A DNA stretch of 64,000 nt from positions 1,054,001-1,118,000 of the forward strand of contig OZ017754.1 in assembly GCA_963969365.1 (NCBI GenBank), read 5' to 3'. Source of the DNA: Asterochloris sp. CNOR1 (taxonomy: Eukaryota > Chlorophyta > Trebouxiophyceae > Trebouxiales > Trebouxiaceae). The position numbers were made by a program, and so were the translations under genes. Positions 47,390 to 59,300 of this stretch are shown piece by piece. Position 1 is the first letter of the stretch. Each line of letters begins with the position of its first letter. The notes beneath the pieces are model-generated. The model saw nothing but the letters and a program-made list of their open reading frames with translations. It searched no databases and had not been told where the DNA came from.

Positions 47390-50300
47390 ATGTCAGCGCC
47401 AGACCACAATCAGATACGTATCCAGCAGTCTTTTCAAGGAGATGAGGGCCTGGGAAAGCAGGTAGCTAGGCCCCAGTCTGACCTGAAAGGCAGAGGCTCT
47501 GCTGATCGGCCATCCTTATATGTCTCGAAGGTCTGGTGGTGGCAGGAGACTTTGCACACACACAGCAGCACGAGCTATCATCTCAGGAGTGGCCGGCACA
47601 GACGCTATGTCATTTTGATGGCTGCTGGATGCTCATGAAGCTGCATTTTGCCGCATGCAGGGAGAGCCAGTGACACAACGGCATCTGGCTCTACCCGAGC
47701 AGCCGGAGCGGCATCAGCTGGGTGCTGCCCCCAATTCCCAGATAGCGGGGCTGCATGAGCCAGAGAATGGCTTGGAGACTTCACCTCCGCTGGGAGCTCT
47801 GCGATGCAGCCTGACGGGTCAGGTAAGCTGACTGCCAGGCTTTCGGGAAAACTGTTGCAGAGGTGAGCTTGCCCAAGCTGTTAGTAACCTGCTGGGCCTC
47901 AGAAACTTGGTGCCAGAGCATACTGTAGCTGACCCCCACCAGTAGAAAAGGCATGCTCCACAGCTACGGATGCTGGGCACAATGCTGCTGTGCGCTTGGA
48001 AGATGTAAAAGGCCACATCAGACCGTCGGCATTGGCCTGCGCCCCAGCTGCACTGTGGCGTACTGCGAGAATGGCTGTGAGCAAGAATGCATGTTTCCTC
48101 AAGCCAGCGCTTGCTTCTTGCAGGCAGTTACGCAGCAGCAGGCCACACTGCCAGTGGCGCTGCACAACTATTGCAGACCGCAGGCCAAGAACAGTCGCAT
48201 CATCACAGGCAACGCAGTCAGAGTAGAGCCACTGGCTGCAACAGACATGGCCCCCTCTGCGGCGTCATGTCTGCACTCACAGGCCTGTGCTGCTTTGGAG
48301 CCCCAGCTCCTGGCCGCATGTCCTGGCTCTGCAGTGCTGCCAATGCTGGGCCAGGCCCAGCAGAGGCCTGCAAACCTCGATACTATTCTCCTGCAGCAGC
48401 AGATGCAGAGACTTGGCTCACGGCAGCAGGCCGGCCTGGGACAGTCTGCTCAGGGACAGTGTGAGCAGCCAAAGCTGCCTCACAACGCTGTGCCTCAAGT
48501 GCCGGGGCAAGATGCAGGGTGGCAGCACACTGCCCAGCTCCAGCTCGCTGCTGAGCACCAGGGCCATTCTGCACCGCTCAGGATTACAGAGCTGTCTGGC
48601 AACCAGCCGGCAGGCGCTGGAGCTGCTAGTAGCTGCTTGTGTGCTGCTGGGTTCAGTAAGGAGGCTAGCCCTGAGGAGGAGGAAGCAGGAGCTAAGGAGG
48701 CTAGCCCTGAGGAGGAGGAAGCAGAAGCTGAAGATGACTTGGCTGCTCCTGCCAGCAGCGGGGCAGTCAGAGAACAGGCTGCAGCCGCGCCTTGTGCGGA
48801 TGCAGCAGCAACTGAGGGCGTTGCTGCCCCTGGCGGTGCACCAGGCGGTGAGGCATCAGCAGCTGTCGAGGATGCCACAGCTCCCGACAGCAGCAGAGCG
48901 CACTGGGAGGCGGCAGCAGCCAGGGAGGCTGCTGCTGCAGACGGCAGCCCCACTGGAGCAGCAGGCGCAGGTGCTGCTCCAGGAAGCAGCAGGCAACATG
49001 CGGCTGCCAGTGCTCGCTGCTGCAGCTTCACTCAGGTGACGGCAGCAGCAGCGGACATGGTGGGCGCAAGTGCAGAAGCAGCTGTTGAGGAGGAAGAGGG
49101 CCGTGGCCCTAGTCACAGGCGCAGGCGGCGGCGGCAGGTGCAGGACGAGCTGGCTCCAGGCGCGACCCTGGAGGCCAATCTGGGCCTGGCTGGCGGCCGC
49201 ACAAAGCGTGTGCCTGGGGGCGACCCGCTGGCGGTGAGCTTTGCAACGTTTGCTGGGGGCCTGCAGCATCAGCAGCCTGCCAGCAGCACCCTCCTGGCAG
49301 GCATGGCCCTGACTGGCTGTACACGCAGTAGCTCAAATGCATCCAGTGGTGTTTGTGGTGGAGGCAGCCTGCCAGCGACTCCCTGATGTCAGGACTGATT
49401 TCTGGCGCTGCTTGCAGGGAATGCCAGGGGCTTGCTGATCCACTTCTGCTCTGAAGCCCCACAGTTGCTGCCTGTGTGTCTGAACATGGGTTGCATGAGC
49501 TCAAAGTGAGACTTGTCAATGCACAGAAGGACGCACTGCTCTCTGCTGCGCCCTAGTGCATCCTTGCGCTCCCTGCTGCCAACCCTCAGCCCTTGGCCGT
49601 CAGCATAGTGTCTGCACAGCTCACTGGTCCTGCCAGGAAGCCTGTGCGGCATGGTCCAGCATCGCTCTGCATCTTGGAGCTTTTGCTGCAGAACCCGCGC
49701 TTCAAGGGCTTCTGCGACATGATCCGTAACAACAGCGAGGAGTTTGAGGCGCAGGGGCGCGTGCTGCGTCTGAAGCAATTCATCCGCGCAGACGCCAAGC
49801 AGGCCCAGATCGATGCAATTCTGGATGCGCTGGAGGACAACACGCGGGTGGAGGCGCTGTACATCCAGAACTTTGAGATGGTGAGCATTGCATCGCCTGC
49901 CATCGTCCTTGGGATGGCTGAAACAGGGCGGGGGGTCAATTTGCAGTTCTGCTGCATTTGGAGTGAGCAATGGCTCCTGCAGGTCACGACTGTTGTGGGG
50001 TTGGGTGCTGATTGTGTTCTGTGTTGGAGGGCTTTGTCCTGCTGCTGACTTGCTGTGCATTAGGGAACAGCACGCACATAGAGATGCTGTACAGTCAGAG
50101 GTCTGACATGAGGGGGCGCATGACTGCTGCAAATTTCCTTGTTGATGTACAAAAAAAGTCAGAGTGTTACAGCTGACTTGATGTCATGTCGTGGTGTCAG
50201 TAGAGGCCTGTACAAACAGCTTCACGCAGCGGTGGGTGCTGTTGTGTGCTCTTGTATTGGAGAAGGGAGTGTGGCCTGCTGCATGTCGTGATGCAGGAGC

Positions 50301-53300
50301 ACATGCAGGTAGAAGCAAGCTGCGCCTCTGCTGTGGTGTCTGCTACGCCTGCAGCTCAAGTGGCACAGCAGCACCTGCCGAGAAAGTATATATATATGTG
50401 TGTAATTCTATGTCAAGGCCATTGTGGGACCTGTCCCCCCAGGGCAGGGCGGTGTGCCTGCCAGCGCCTGTACGTCGAATGCTGCTTTGCCTTCAAGTCC
50501 TGCGTGCTGCGCGGATTTGTATGTGATAACATGGCTATCTGCATGCTTGCAGGGCATGCTGGAGCCTCAGCTGCAACATCTGCTCAAGGTCCTGCGGAAG
50601 AAGCACATCTGGGCTCTGAACGTGAGTATTGCTCTGCTACCTGCTCCACCACAGTATGTGGAGCATCCCGACAGCCTCCTCTGGCCACTTGTGCACCCAG
50701 ATTGGCCTGCCCTCAAGTGCTGTACATCCTGCAGCAGGTCAAGACACCACCTGGGGCTTGCTGGAGATCGCCTCCTCACTGCACATCTGTGGGGTGGGCT
50801 TCTTACCTTGGCCTGCTTGAGGGGTGTTGTCAAGAGGCCCTTCTGCCTGACGATCTAGAGAGGACTCCTGGCTTCAATTCTCAGGCCTTGAAACAGCCCA
50901 TCTGCATGATCTGCCTGCAGCAGCAGTTGCTGAGAGCTAAGAGCACACTGCAGGTCGGGGAGAACTTCAACATTGGCATGGATGCCTGGGAGGCCTTCAC
51001 TGCGGCGCTGCCAGAAACTGCGGTGGCCTACTTGTACGTGAGTGAGCACCACCTGCTCAACACGTCGCTGAAAAAGCGCATGCGCGATGCCATCCGGGAC
51101 AACAGAAAGTGAGCCTGCTTTGGCGCTGTGAGACCACTCTGGCAGGTGCATGGCTATGCCAGGCAGAACAACAACTGTGTGCCTTGCTTGGCGTTTCCAT
51201 GCAATTGTCTGAAGAAGAACTCAGCCTGGCTTTTCTTCGCACTCGGAGTCAAGTTAGTCTGGCTTTCAGCCATGTGGCAGCCTGTTGGACACTTTAGAAG
51301 GCAAGCTTGACTGGGAGGCTGTAGCGCGTGAGTTCCATGCTGTCCGGCTTGCCTGCTCAGCCGCCAAGGTGTGCCCAGCTGGGCCAGGCAGCAGAGGCTG
51401 TGAGCCCTCAGACATCTAGGGTCATCTGCTGCCTGGTGTGGAAGCCTTTGACAGTGCGCGTGCTTTGAGTGCAGGAGGGACTCGCGGCGTGACCCAGAAG
51501 TGATTGTGCGCATTGGCAACATGTGGTACAACCCCAAGGTGAGCGTCTGCCAGTGTCTCCCAAAAAATGCTAAAGGTGTGGCTGAGCATCTTTGAGCAGT
51601 ATGCATCCTCGGGTCGAGACTGCCCAGTGGCCGCCATACGTCCCACTGAGAATAGTATGCATCTTCAAATGCCGATTTGATGAAGCCCGGGCTGCGCTGC
51701 TCCGCTTGCCACTCAGTTGTGGCAATCTTCACTGAAAAGCATAGAGAGGCTGCTAGGCAGCGCTGGCAGGTAAGGGCCTGTCAGCATGCCAGCACGCCTT
51801 GGACCGCAGCCAGCAGAATTGCTGGCACCCCCGTCAGCAAACTGTTCTGGGTTGCTGCTGCCAGTCTGAGCATTGCAGAGGGCTTGCGGGCATCCAGGCC
51901 CGCGGCAAAATATGTGCTTCACTGCTCCCTGCAGCTGCCTGCGGAGCTGGAGAAGAGCGCGAGGTTCAGGGCGGAGCGCCAGGCAGCTGAGGCACAGGCT
52001 GCTGCTGAGAGGGTGCATGCTGCTGTGGGCGCCACGCAGGCTGTCATGTAAGCAGGCGGCATGCCTGCTGCCTTGACATCTGCAGCATGCTGCCTTGCTG
52101 CAATCGCCTGCATACAGGCGCACCTGCCCTGTCTGGCTGTGCAGTTGCAGCATGGGGGGCCTTCTGGCATGCGGCTGGCATATCTGGTCGTATGCTTGGG
52201 CTGGAACACAGTGAATAGCTACAGCACGCCACAATGTCCAGATGCATGTTGATCTCACTGCCTGGCCCATGTGCAGTTCCCCTGACAAGGCACTGCTGGA
52301 TCGCACCAGGGAGACGACGTTGAACTGCGAAGGTGAGCCCCCAGCCCAGCGACAGCATCATGCCTCTTTGGTCCCACCAACCTAGGCACCCATCCTGCCG
52401 AGCTTGCAGGCCCATTCCATTCCAACAACCGGGCAGCGTTTGCCCTGTGTATTCCTGCCTTCAAGCCTAGGCACAAGGCTGGCTTGAGAGCTCAAGTAGA
52501 TCAACCACTGTGCTGGCCAATGCTTTGTGCTGAGTGGATGGATTGCATCGAGCCCAAGCGCCCCATGCAACAAGGGGTCGACACTTTGGCAGGGGCTGCC
52601 AGCCTATTGCATAGCTGCAGCCAGCACTGTTCAAAGTGTGGTACCTGGAAGCTCATGTGAGGCATGACTGCTTGCATCTGCCACTGCCAGGGCTTGGCGA
52701 CTCTGCAGACAAGCACAGCTTTGGTCAAGTGCCATGGGTGTACATTGCAGCTGCAGCCACCCTGCTGTACATTGCTGCTGCAGCCACCCTGCTGCCTCCC
52801 TGCCTTCAGGGGAGCTCCACCTGGGCATGAGCTGCCGCTCCATCCTGGTGGACCACGAGGTGCAGCAAGCTGCAGGCACAGACCTTGACAAGCGTATGTG
52901 GCAAACTGATGCCCTGCAGCGCATTACCTACGAGTCGTCAGGGCTGACCCTCCAGCAGCAGCTGGCCATCATGGATGCTCAGCTGCAGGGGCCCAAGGCT
53001 GCCAGGGGCCGAGTGCCCAAGACGATGCGAGTTGAGGGTCTTACCAGGTGATAGCCCTGAGCTGCCATCTTGTAGCCCCTTGCCTGTCGCACCTTTGCTG
53101 CAGCTGGGGGTCTCGCACGGCTGCGGCTGCAGCCCCATGTGTGCGCTGCTGTCTGTTGCCTGCCTTCACCAGTGCGTGCTGGCCTCACGAAAATGGGAGA
53201 ACCCCAATTGCCTGAGCCACCAGGCCTGCAGTGGTGCCTGCTTGGAGCATGTGCTTTCATGTCCATCTAAGGGCATCCCTTGCTGCCACTGACAAAGCAG

Positions 53301-56300
53301 GCTGCGGAGCTGAACTGGCTCAGCTGTCCAGTGGCTACCATGCCAGACTTCCTGCATGCTGCAGATAGCAGCCTGCCTCGGGGTTGTGTTTTCTAGGTGA
53401 CCACAGCTGCTTCATTTTTCTTGATTGGCCCATGTCTTGGAACGACATGTACACGCTGCAGGGCGCAGCGGAATGCCCTGGAGGTGGCTGCTGACCGCAT
53501 CCGCCAGCAGATGAAGAAGGCACAAGAGCAGTCCAAGAGGGCTGCCCGCATGGCTTGCCGCATGGAACCAGCCGCAGCCCCTGCAGCTGCTGCTGCTAGC
53601 GCTGGAAATGCAGAGGATCGCGTTGCAGATGTCTATTGGGAGGGGCCACGGGCTATAGGCTGGCGGCTGTCGGTGCTGTGGCCGGACGACCAGCAGATGT
53701 ACTCGGGCAAGGTCACTGCCTGGTGCCGCAAGCACAACTTCCATCTGGTCACCTACGATGACGGTAAGCCCCTGGTGCTGTCTTGGAACTGTGTCATGCA
53801 GCAGCCAAAACATCTATGCATGCTCCAGATGGTCACATGTGACAATGGTGAGTCCTGTGAGCTCTTGGCACAACCCTGCAGCAATGTCAGGCAGAAAGCC
53901 ATACGGGCCCCTACAGTGCATGCGAGCTGTTGTGCCTCTCGCTGCCAAGCGCTGCTCTGGGATCCAGTCCTGGCCTAGCAGTGGCAAGCGCAGGTTACCC
54001 TTGTACCCTTGTTGATGGCGAAAATTGCTGTGCAGGTTGTAGGCGTGCATCGCTGCTTTACAGCTGACTCATGACATCTTCAGAGCTGCTGTGCTGCTCT
54101 CTATGCCTTGTGAGCTGTGCTGCATTCTGCTGTCTCCAGGTCTGTTGGCAGGCAGAGTGCACTCATGCTTGTTCTGATCTGTGCCAGGCCAAGCCGCTTC
54201 CTGAGCAGCCCTGCTCAGCCTGGCTCAACACACAGAGCTAGCTCAACAGTCATCTCAGCAATCCTGCTCAGCCTGGCGGTGCAGTGATGGTAAAGCAAAA
54301 CCTGTTCCACAGGCCTTGGCCAGCACTCTATCATATATGTATAGTCTGTGTGCCACTGACTTTATCTTAATGCTCTGTGCAGGGCAGGTCGAGACCCTGG
54401 ACCTCAATGAGGAGGTTGTGCAGTGGCACCAGGCTCCCAAGCCTTCACAGAAACGGGTGTTGCACAAGAAGGGCGCCTCAAGGGCACAGCGTGCACCGCA
54501 TCGTGCCACAGCTGCGGCTCCTACCTTGCCAATTGCGACAGGGCGCAATGCTCTGGTGGTGGCAGGTGAGCTGCGGGTCACCCTCAGTGATGCCTGCTGC
54601 CCTTGCATACCTGAGCATTCAGCTGTCAGCATGCAGTCAACAGCCTGAAGGGCAGAGCAGCATGAAAGGCAGCAGCCATCATAGAGTGCGCCTCATACCT
54701 GGCTTACCAGCCATGCAGTGCTGCAAGTGGTTCTTGACATCATGCTGCCTGCGTGAGGTTGCATGCTGCTGCAGTCTGCTTTGCTTTAAGGGTTCTTGGA
54801 TTGTCGCCCTGTCCAGCATGACCTGCGATTTGTCTTGTGAGCTGTTTTGGCTTTGAATGCCAGCCTGTCCTCTTGCAAGCTTCTGGCCATGGGCATGCTC
54901 TGGCCAGATGCCTCCTATGTGTAACCATATGGCTCTCCTGCAGATCATGTTTCTGAGGGTAAGGACGTCCAGTCGTTCCAGCGATCCCTGGCAGCAGGCA
55001 GAGAGCAGGGTCGCATGCTGGCAGCCACCGTAGCGCAGCGCTTCAGCCTGCTTGTAGCAGAGGCTGAGACAGTGCCCGCTCTTTCGCCGTGTATGCCTCC
55101 CCACAATGACCTGTCTTTCGACAAGCTGCCAGCGCCAGCAGATGGGCAGGGTGCCTTTGCGGGAGCAGACCTGCCACGCGTGCGCGCTGTCTGGCTGGCT
55201 GAGGCTTTGTACAGCCTGCTGGGCCCTGATACAGTACGCATGGCACTGCCTCCGGCAGGGCTGGCATGGAGGGGATCTAGCAGCAGGCCTTTGAGGCTGC
55301 CTGCCTCCAGCGGCCCTCCTGGCAGCAGGGTGGGTGCGCTGCAGGTCAGGCCTGGGGCAGACGCCTCGTCTGAGTCCCAGCAGGCTGCAAAGAAGCCGCG
55401 CAGGTAGGCTGCAGCCATGCTGCAATCTGACATAAAGCTGCATGACGCACAGGCACAGGGACCTGCTATGCACTCCTGTGGCAGCATTTGATGCTGTCTC
55501 GCGTGAAGGTGAAGCGGCAATCAGGCTGAAGGTGTTTGGCAGGCAGTCACATCAGCACAAGCCTCCCTGGAACAAACCAGAGTTCTCGAAGCAGCAGAGC
55601 ATGGGGCTGTCTGCCGTCGTCTCCAGGCCCCTCCCCCACGCTCTTCCGCTACGCCCCAAGCTGCCCTTGCCAGCATTGCAAGAATGCTCGACTTCCCTGC
55701 GCAGGTGTGGCCTTCCCTGCAGGTGCTGCAGAGCGCCAGATTACAGAGCTGTGCCACAGCAGCCGCTGTGAGCTGTGTCAGAGCGTGGTCCCAACATCTG
55801 AGCGCTCCAAGGTTTCACCCGCCATGGTGACTGTGCAGGGGCGCATCATCCCCCAGGGGTGCTGACAGCCAGCCATCCACCACCAGCGGCGGCCAGGCAG
55901 GCACCGGCTCTGCCGTAGGTTCGCCCCACAATGCCTTCCAGTGCAGGAAGCTGCCCCGCCTGGCTGTGGCAGCTGGTGGCCCAGAGGTGGCCAGGCCGGG
56001 AGCAGGCAGCCGCTCAGGGACCAGCAGAGCAGAGTTGCCTGGGGCCAATCATGCTTTGGGGTCCATGGGCTCTCGTAAGAGGGCCTCACTGCAACACCGC
56101 AGCAGCACGCCCGCCCAGGAGGGGGGATGTGCGCTGGCCAGTACCGACATGCAGGAGAGCCAGTCTGGAGGTCAGCCCACATCGATGCATGGCATCTGGT
56201 GTCAGCGTAGGCACTCTCACGAATGGGTGAAGGCAGCCTGTAGCCGTCCCTGATGCTTGCAGATTAGGCAGAGCGTAACCTCTTTACAGGGGCTTGCCAT

Positions 56301-59300
56301 AGTGCTGCTGTGTTCTGCAGCAGGTGGGATGTGTCTCTTCCAGCATGCAGTAGGGCCTTGATGAATATGTGCTACAAACTCCTGCCTTGCGCACGGTAGG
56401 GCCTTGGGAAATGCTGAGCACGTACACATGCAGTTCATGACAGGCAAATGCTGCCACATAAGCTTCTCTGCATGTGCAGAGGAGGCGGACATGCGCCGCG
56501 CCAAGCGCCACAAGCCACGGGACACTGCAAAGTTGGTGCTGGCACGCCTCTGTAACTTGCCGGCTGGTGCTGAAGGCAGCCAGCAGCATGGACGCAGGGC
56601 CAGCAGGGGCCAAAGGGCGGCCCCACAGGCCATGCAGGAATCCAGCGATGCCGACAGCGATTCCACAGCAGCCTCTGGCTCTGATGCCAGCTGGCTGCCG
56701 CCAGGTGCCATGCACGTGTGCAGGCAGGCAGCGCAGCAGAGCAATGCTGCAATGAAGCCTGCTGGGCCATCTGGCGCCTCTGACACAAATGGATACTGTC
56801 CGCCAGCAGCACATGAGGCGCTTGAAGGAACGGGGGGCCAGAGGCAAGCGCCACCGGTGAGACACAGGCACCGCAGCATACTGCAGAGCCTCTACGGGCA
56901 TCACAGGATGCAGCAGAGGACCCTGCTGTCCTGCACGCGTTGATGCAACATGCCCTGTGGCTGCTGCTGTGGTCTCTGAGGCATGCTTGGCAGCCTTTGT
57001 GTGGACTGGCAGCCGTACCTTATTCTGGTGTGGCACCTGACCAGTACGCAGACACACTGTACCTGCAGCCTGTGCAGTAACGCACTAGATGTGCTGTGTT
57101 TAGATTGGCACTGGAAAGCCCAGAATCGCACCTGCTCAGTGTGTTTTTGATTATGTCTGATCTGGCTGCAGGCCAGTCAGCCCAGGCACCGCCTGGCGCG
57201 CTCATCGGCGGCAGTTGCGCGGCGTGAGGGCGCTCGCCTGCCATCAGCTGAGCTGCCAAGCAGCCCGCCTGGCTATGGGCCCCGCCGCGGCGGATGGGCG
57301 CCCAGCGTGCGCCAGCCTGAGGCTCCCGGCAGCGCCCCTAGCAGGAAGCGTTGCCGGAGCCAGGCCCAGGCCAGTAGTCGTGAGCTCAAAGCTTCTGGGA
57401 CCCTGCTTGGCAGGGCAGCTGGCAGCAGCAGGGGCCACTGCAAAGCTGTCAGCCACGCCACTGTGCCAACCTCAGGTTCGCTTCCAGAGTGTGTGTGCAC
57501 GGGTGCATTGAGGGCAAACTCCCATTTCAAGTACCCCAGCGCAGGCCGACTTATGGCAGCTTAGCTGCTCATGTGCTGAAGCACAGGCCACTTATTCCAG
57601 TCATCACATTGAGAAGGAGCTGCAGATGCTGTGCCCGTGAAACTTCAAGAGCTACTGTGACCTGCAGCTGCACTGCACAGATCCTTGAGTTTTGCCCTTA
57701 TGGTCTGGGACTGACAACATTGCTCATCTCTCTTGTGGATGTCCTTGTTGGCAGCGGTGTTGTGCAGGGCTGGGGTGACATGACATGGGCTGCAGCACTG
57801 TGTGTTGGGGACCAAGCCATCTGAAGGATTACACTGGCTTTTGAGGAGTTGACTGGCACCTCACAATGTGCCATGCTGCTCTGAGGATAATGATGAGCGT
57901 GATAGCGACAGGCAAATGAGCAGCTTGCATAGGGGTTCGCAGCATTTGACAGTCTGCACATGCTTGACATGAAGACAATTCCACTGCTATGCCACGCAGG
58001 TTGCCTAGCTGCCCGTCTGATGTCAGGCCTACTGGCATTCCTGCTGATGTGCCACACCTCCACAACTCAAACACCGGCTCTCCTTGCATCTGCTTGGCCA
58101 ATTGGCCTTTCAATTGTGCCACAGCTCATTATGCACTGATGCCTGTCTACACAGCCTGCTGGCCCTGGCAACACTCCTGCTGCACTTGACTCAAGGAGGA
58201 CCTGGGCCTGCAAGGGTGGCACACATGGGGAGAGCCACTGCCACTGCAGTTGTGGTCGCACTGCCGTCTGGGACGCCACTTTGCTGGCGGTTTGGGACGA
58301 GGGCACCCTTGGCTGCTGCTTGAGTCCAAAGTGTGGTTGGCGCCTGCAGGTGAGGCCCCAGGCACAGAGGAGGAGGTCGGTGAAGTTGAGGAGGGCTCTG
58401 CTGGCCCTGCTGCTAAGCAGTTCAAGAAAATGAAGTGGGCAATTGGGCCATGCAAACAGGAGGACCTTTTGAAGGAAATTGTACTGGCCTCTGGGTTCAG
58501 CCTGCAGGCCCTGCAGGTGGGCAGGCGTGAAACAGGCAAATGCATGTTGCTGATGTCGAGGCATGCCCCAGCCAGCATCGCTGCTTCAGCAGTGGGTACT
58601 GCTTTGACTGCGTCAGCACTGGGAGCTGCAAGAGTATGCAATGGGTGCTGCCGTCAGAGACCTGGGTGCCATGGAGCAAAAGCTGAAGGCCTGCTGGCAG
58701 CTTGGCCACAGACACACTTTGCATGTTGACCCTGCTAGCACAGGCTGTACGCTGCGTTGAGGTCTGCAGCCCTCTCCCCAGTTTGCTCACTAACAGCCTG
58801 CAGCTGCTTCATTTCAATTGCTGTGCTGAGCAGCAGATGAGCCGTGCTCGCTCTGCAGGCCATCTTCCCGATGCGAACCTTTAGCTTCCTCAAAAATACT
58901 TGGCAGAAGAATGTCGAGCCATTACTGACTGCTGCGGAGCGTCGCAGGGTGCGGCAGATGGGTGGCGCCAGCAGCTCTGCTCCTGCAGAGCAGCTGCCTC
59001 AGGTGAATGTCAATGACGACGCCACTGATGGCTGTGAGGGTGCAGCAGGCGAAGCTGATCCTGTCAGCCAACAACACATAGAGTTGCACCAAACAGGCGT
59101 GCTCAGTGCCCAGCTGACCTCTGCCAGTCACCACCACCCTCATGCAGCAGACCCAGTGCTACGCTTCATGCAGAGCTCTGCACCAGCAGCATGTGGGCTG
59201 CATAGGGGACTGGGCCCTTGCATGCAGTGCCAACATTGTTTGTCCTGACACACACAGCAGACACTTGCCTGCAGGGGAAGTGTTCCAGGGCAGGGGCAAA

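Noticed and set aside
47953-48123. Upstream part of the 477-codon plus frame, as a gene start
   Set aside because: Two in-phase upstream exons (from ATG 47390) join at the acceptor at 48123, and the stretch before it is Cys-rich intron-like.
48495-49031. 178-codon minus Ala/Ser-rich frame
   Set aside because: Shadow of the Glu/Ala-rich plus exon 3, which is in phase on both sides.
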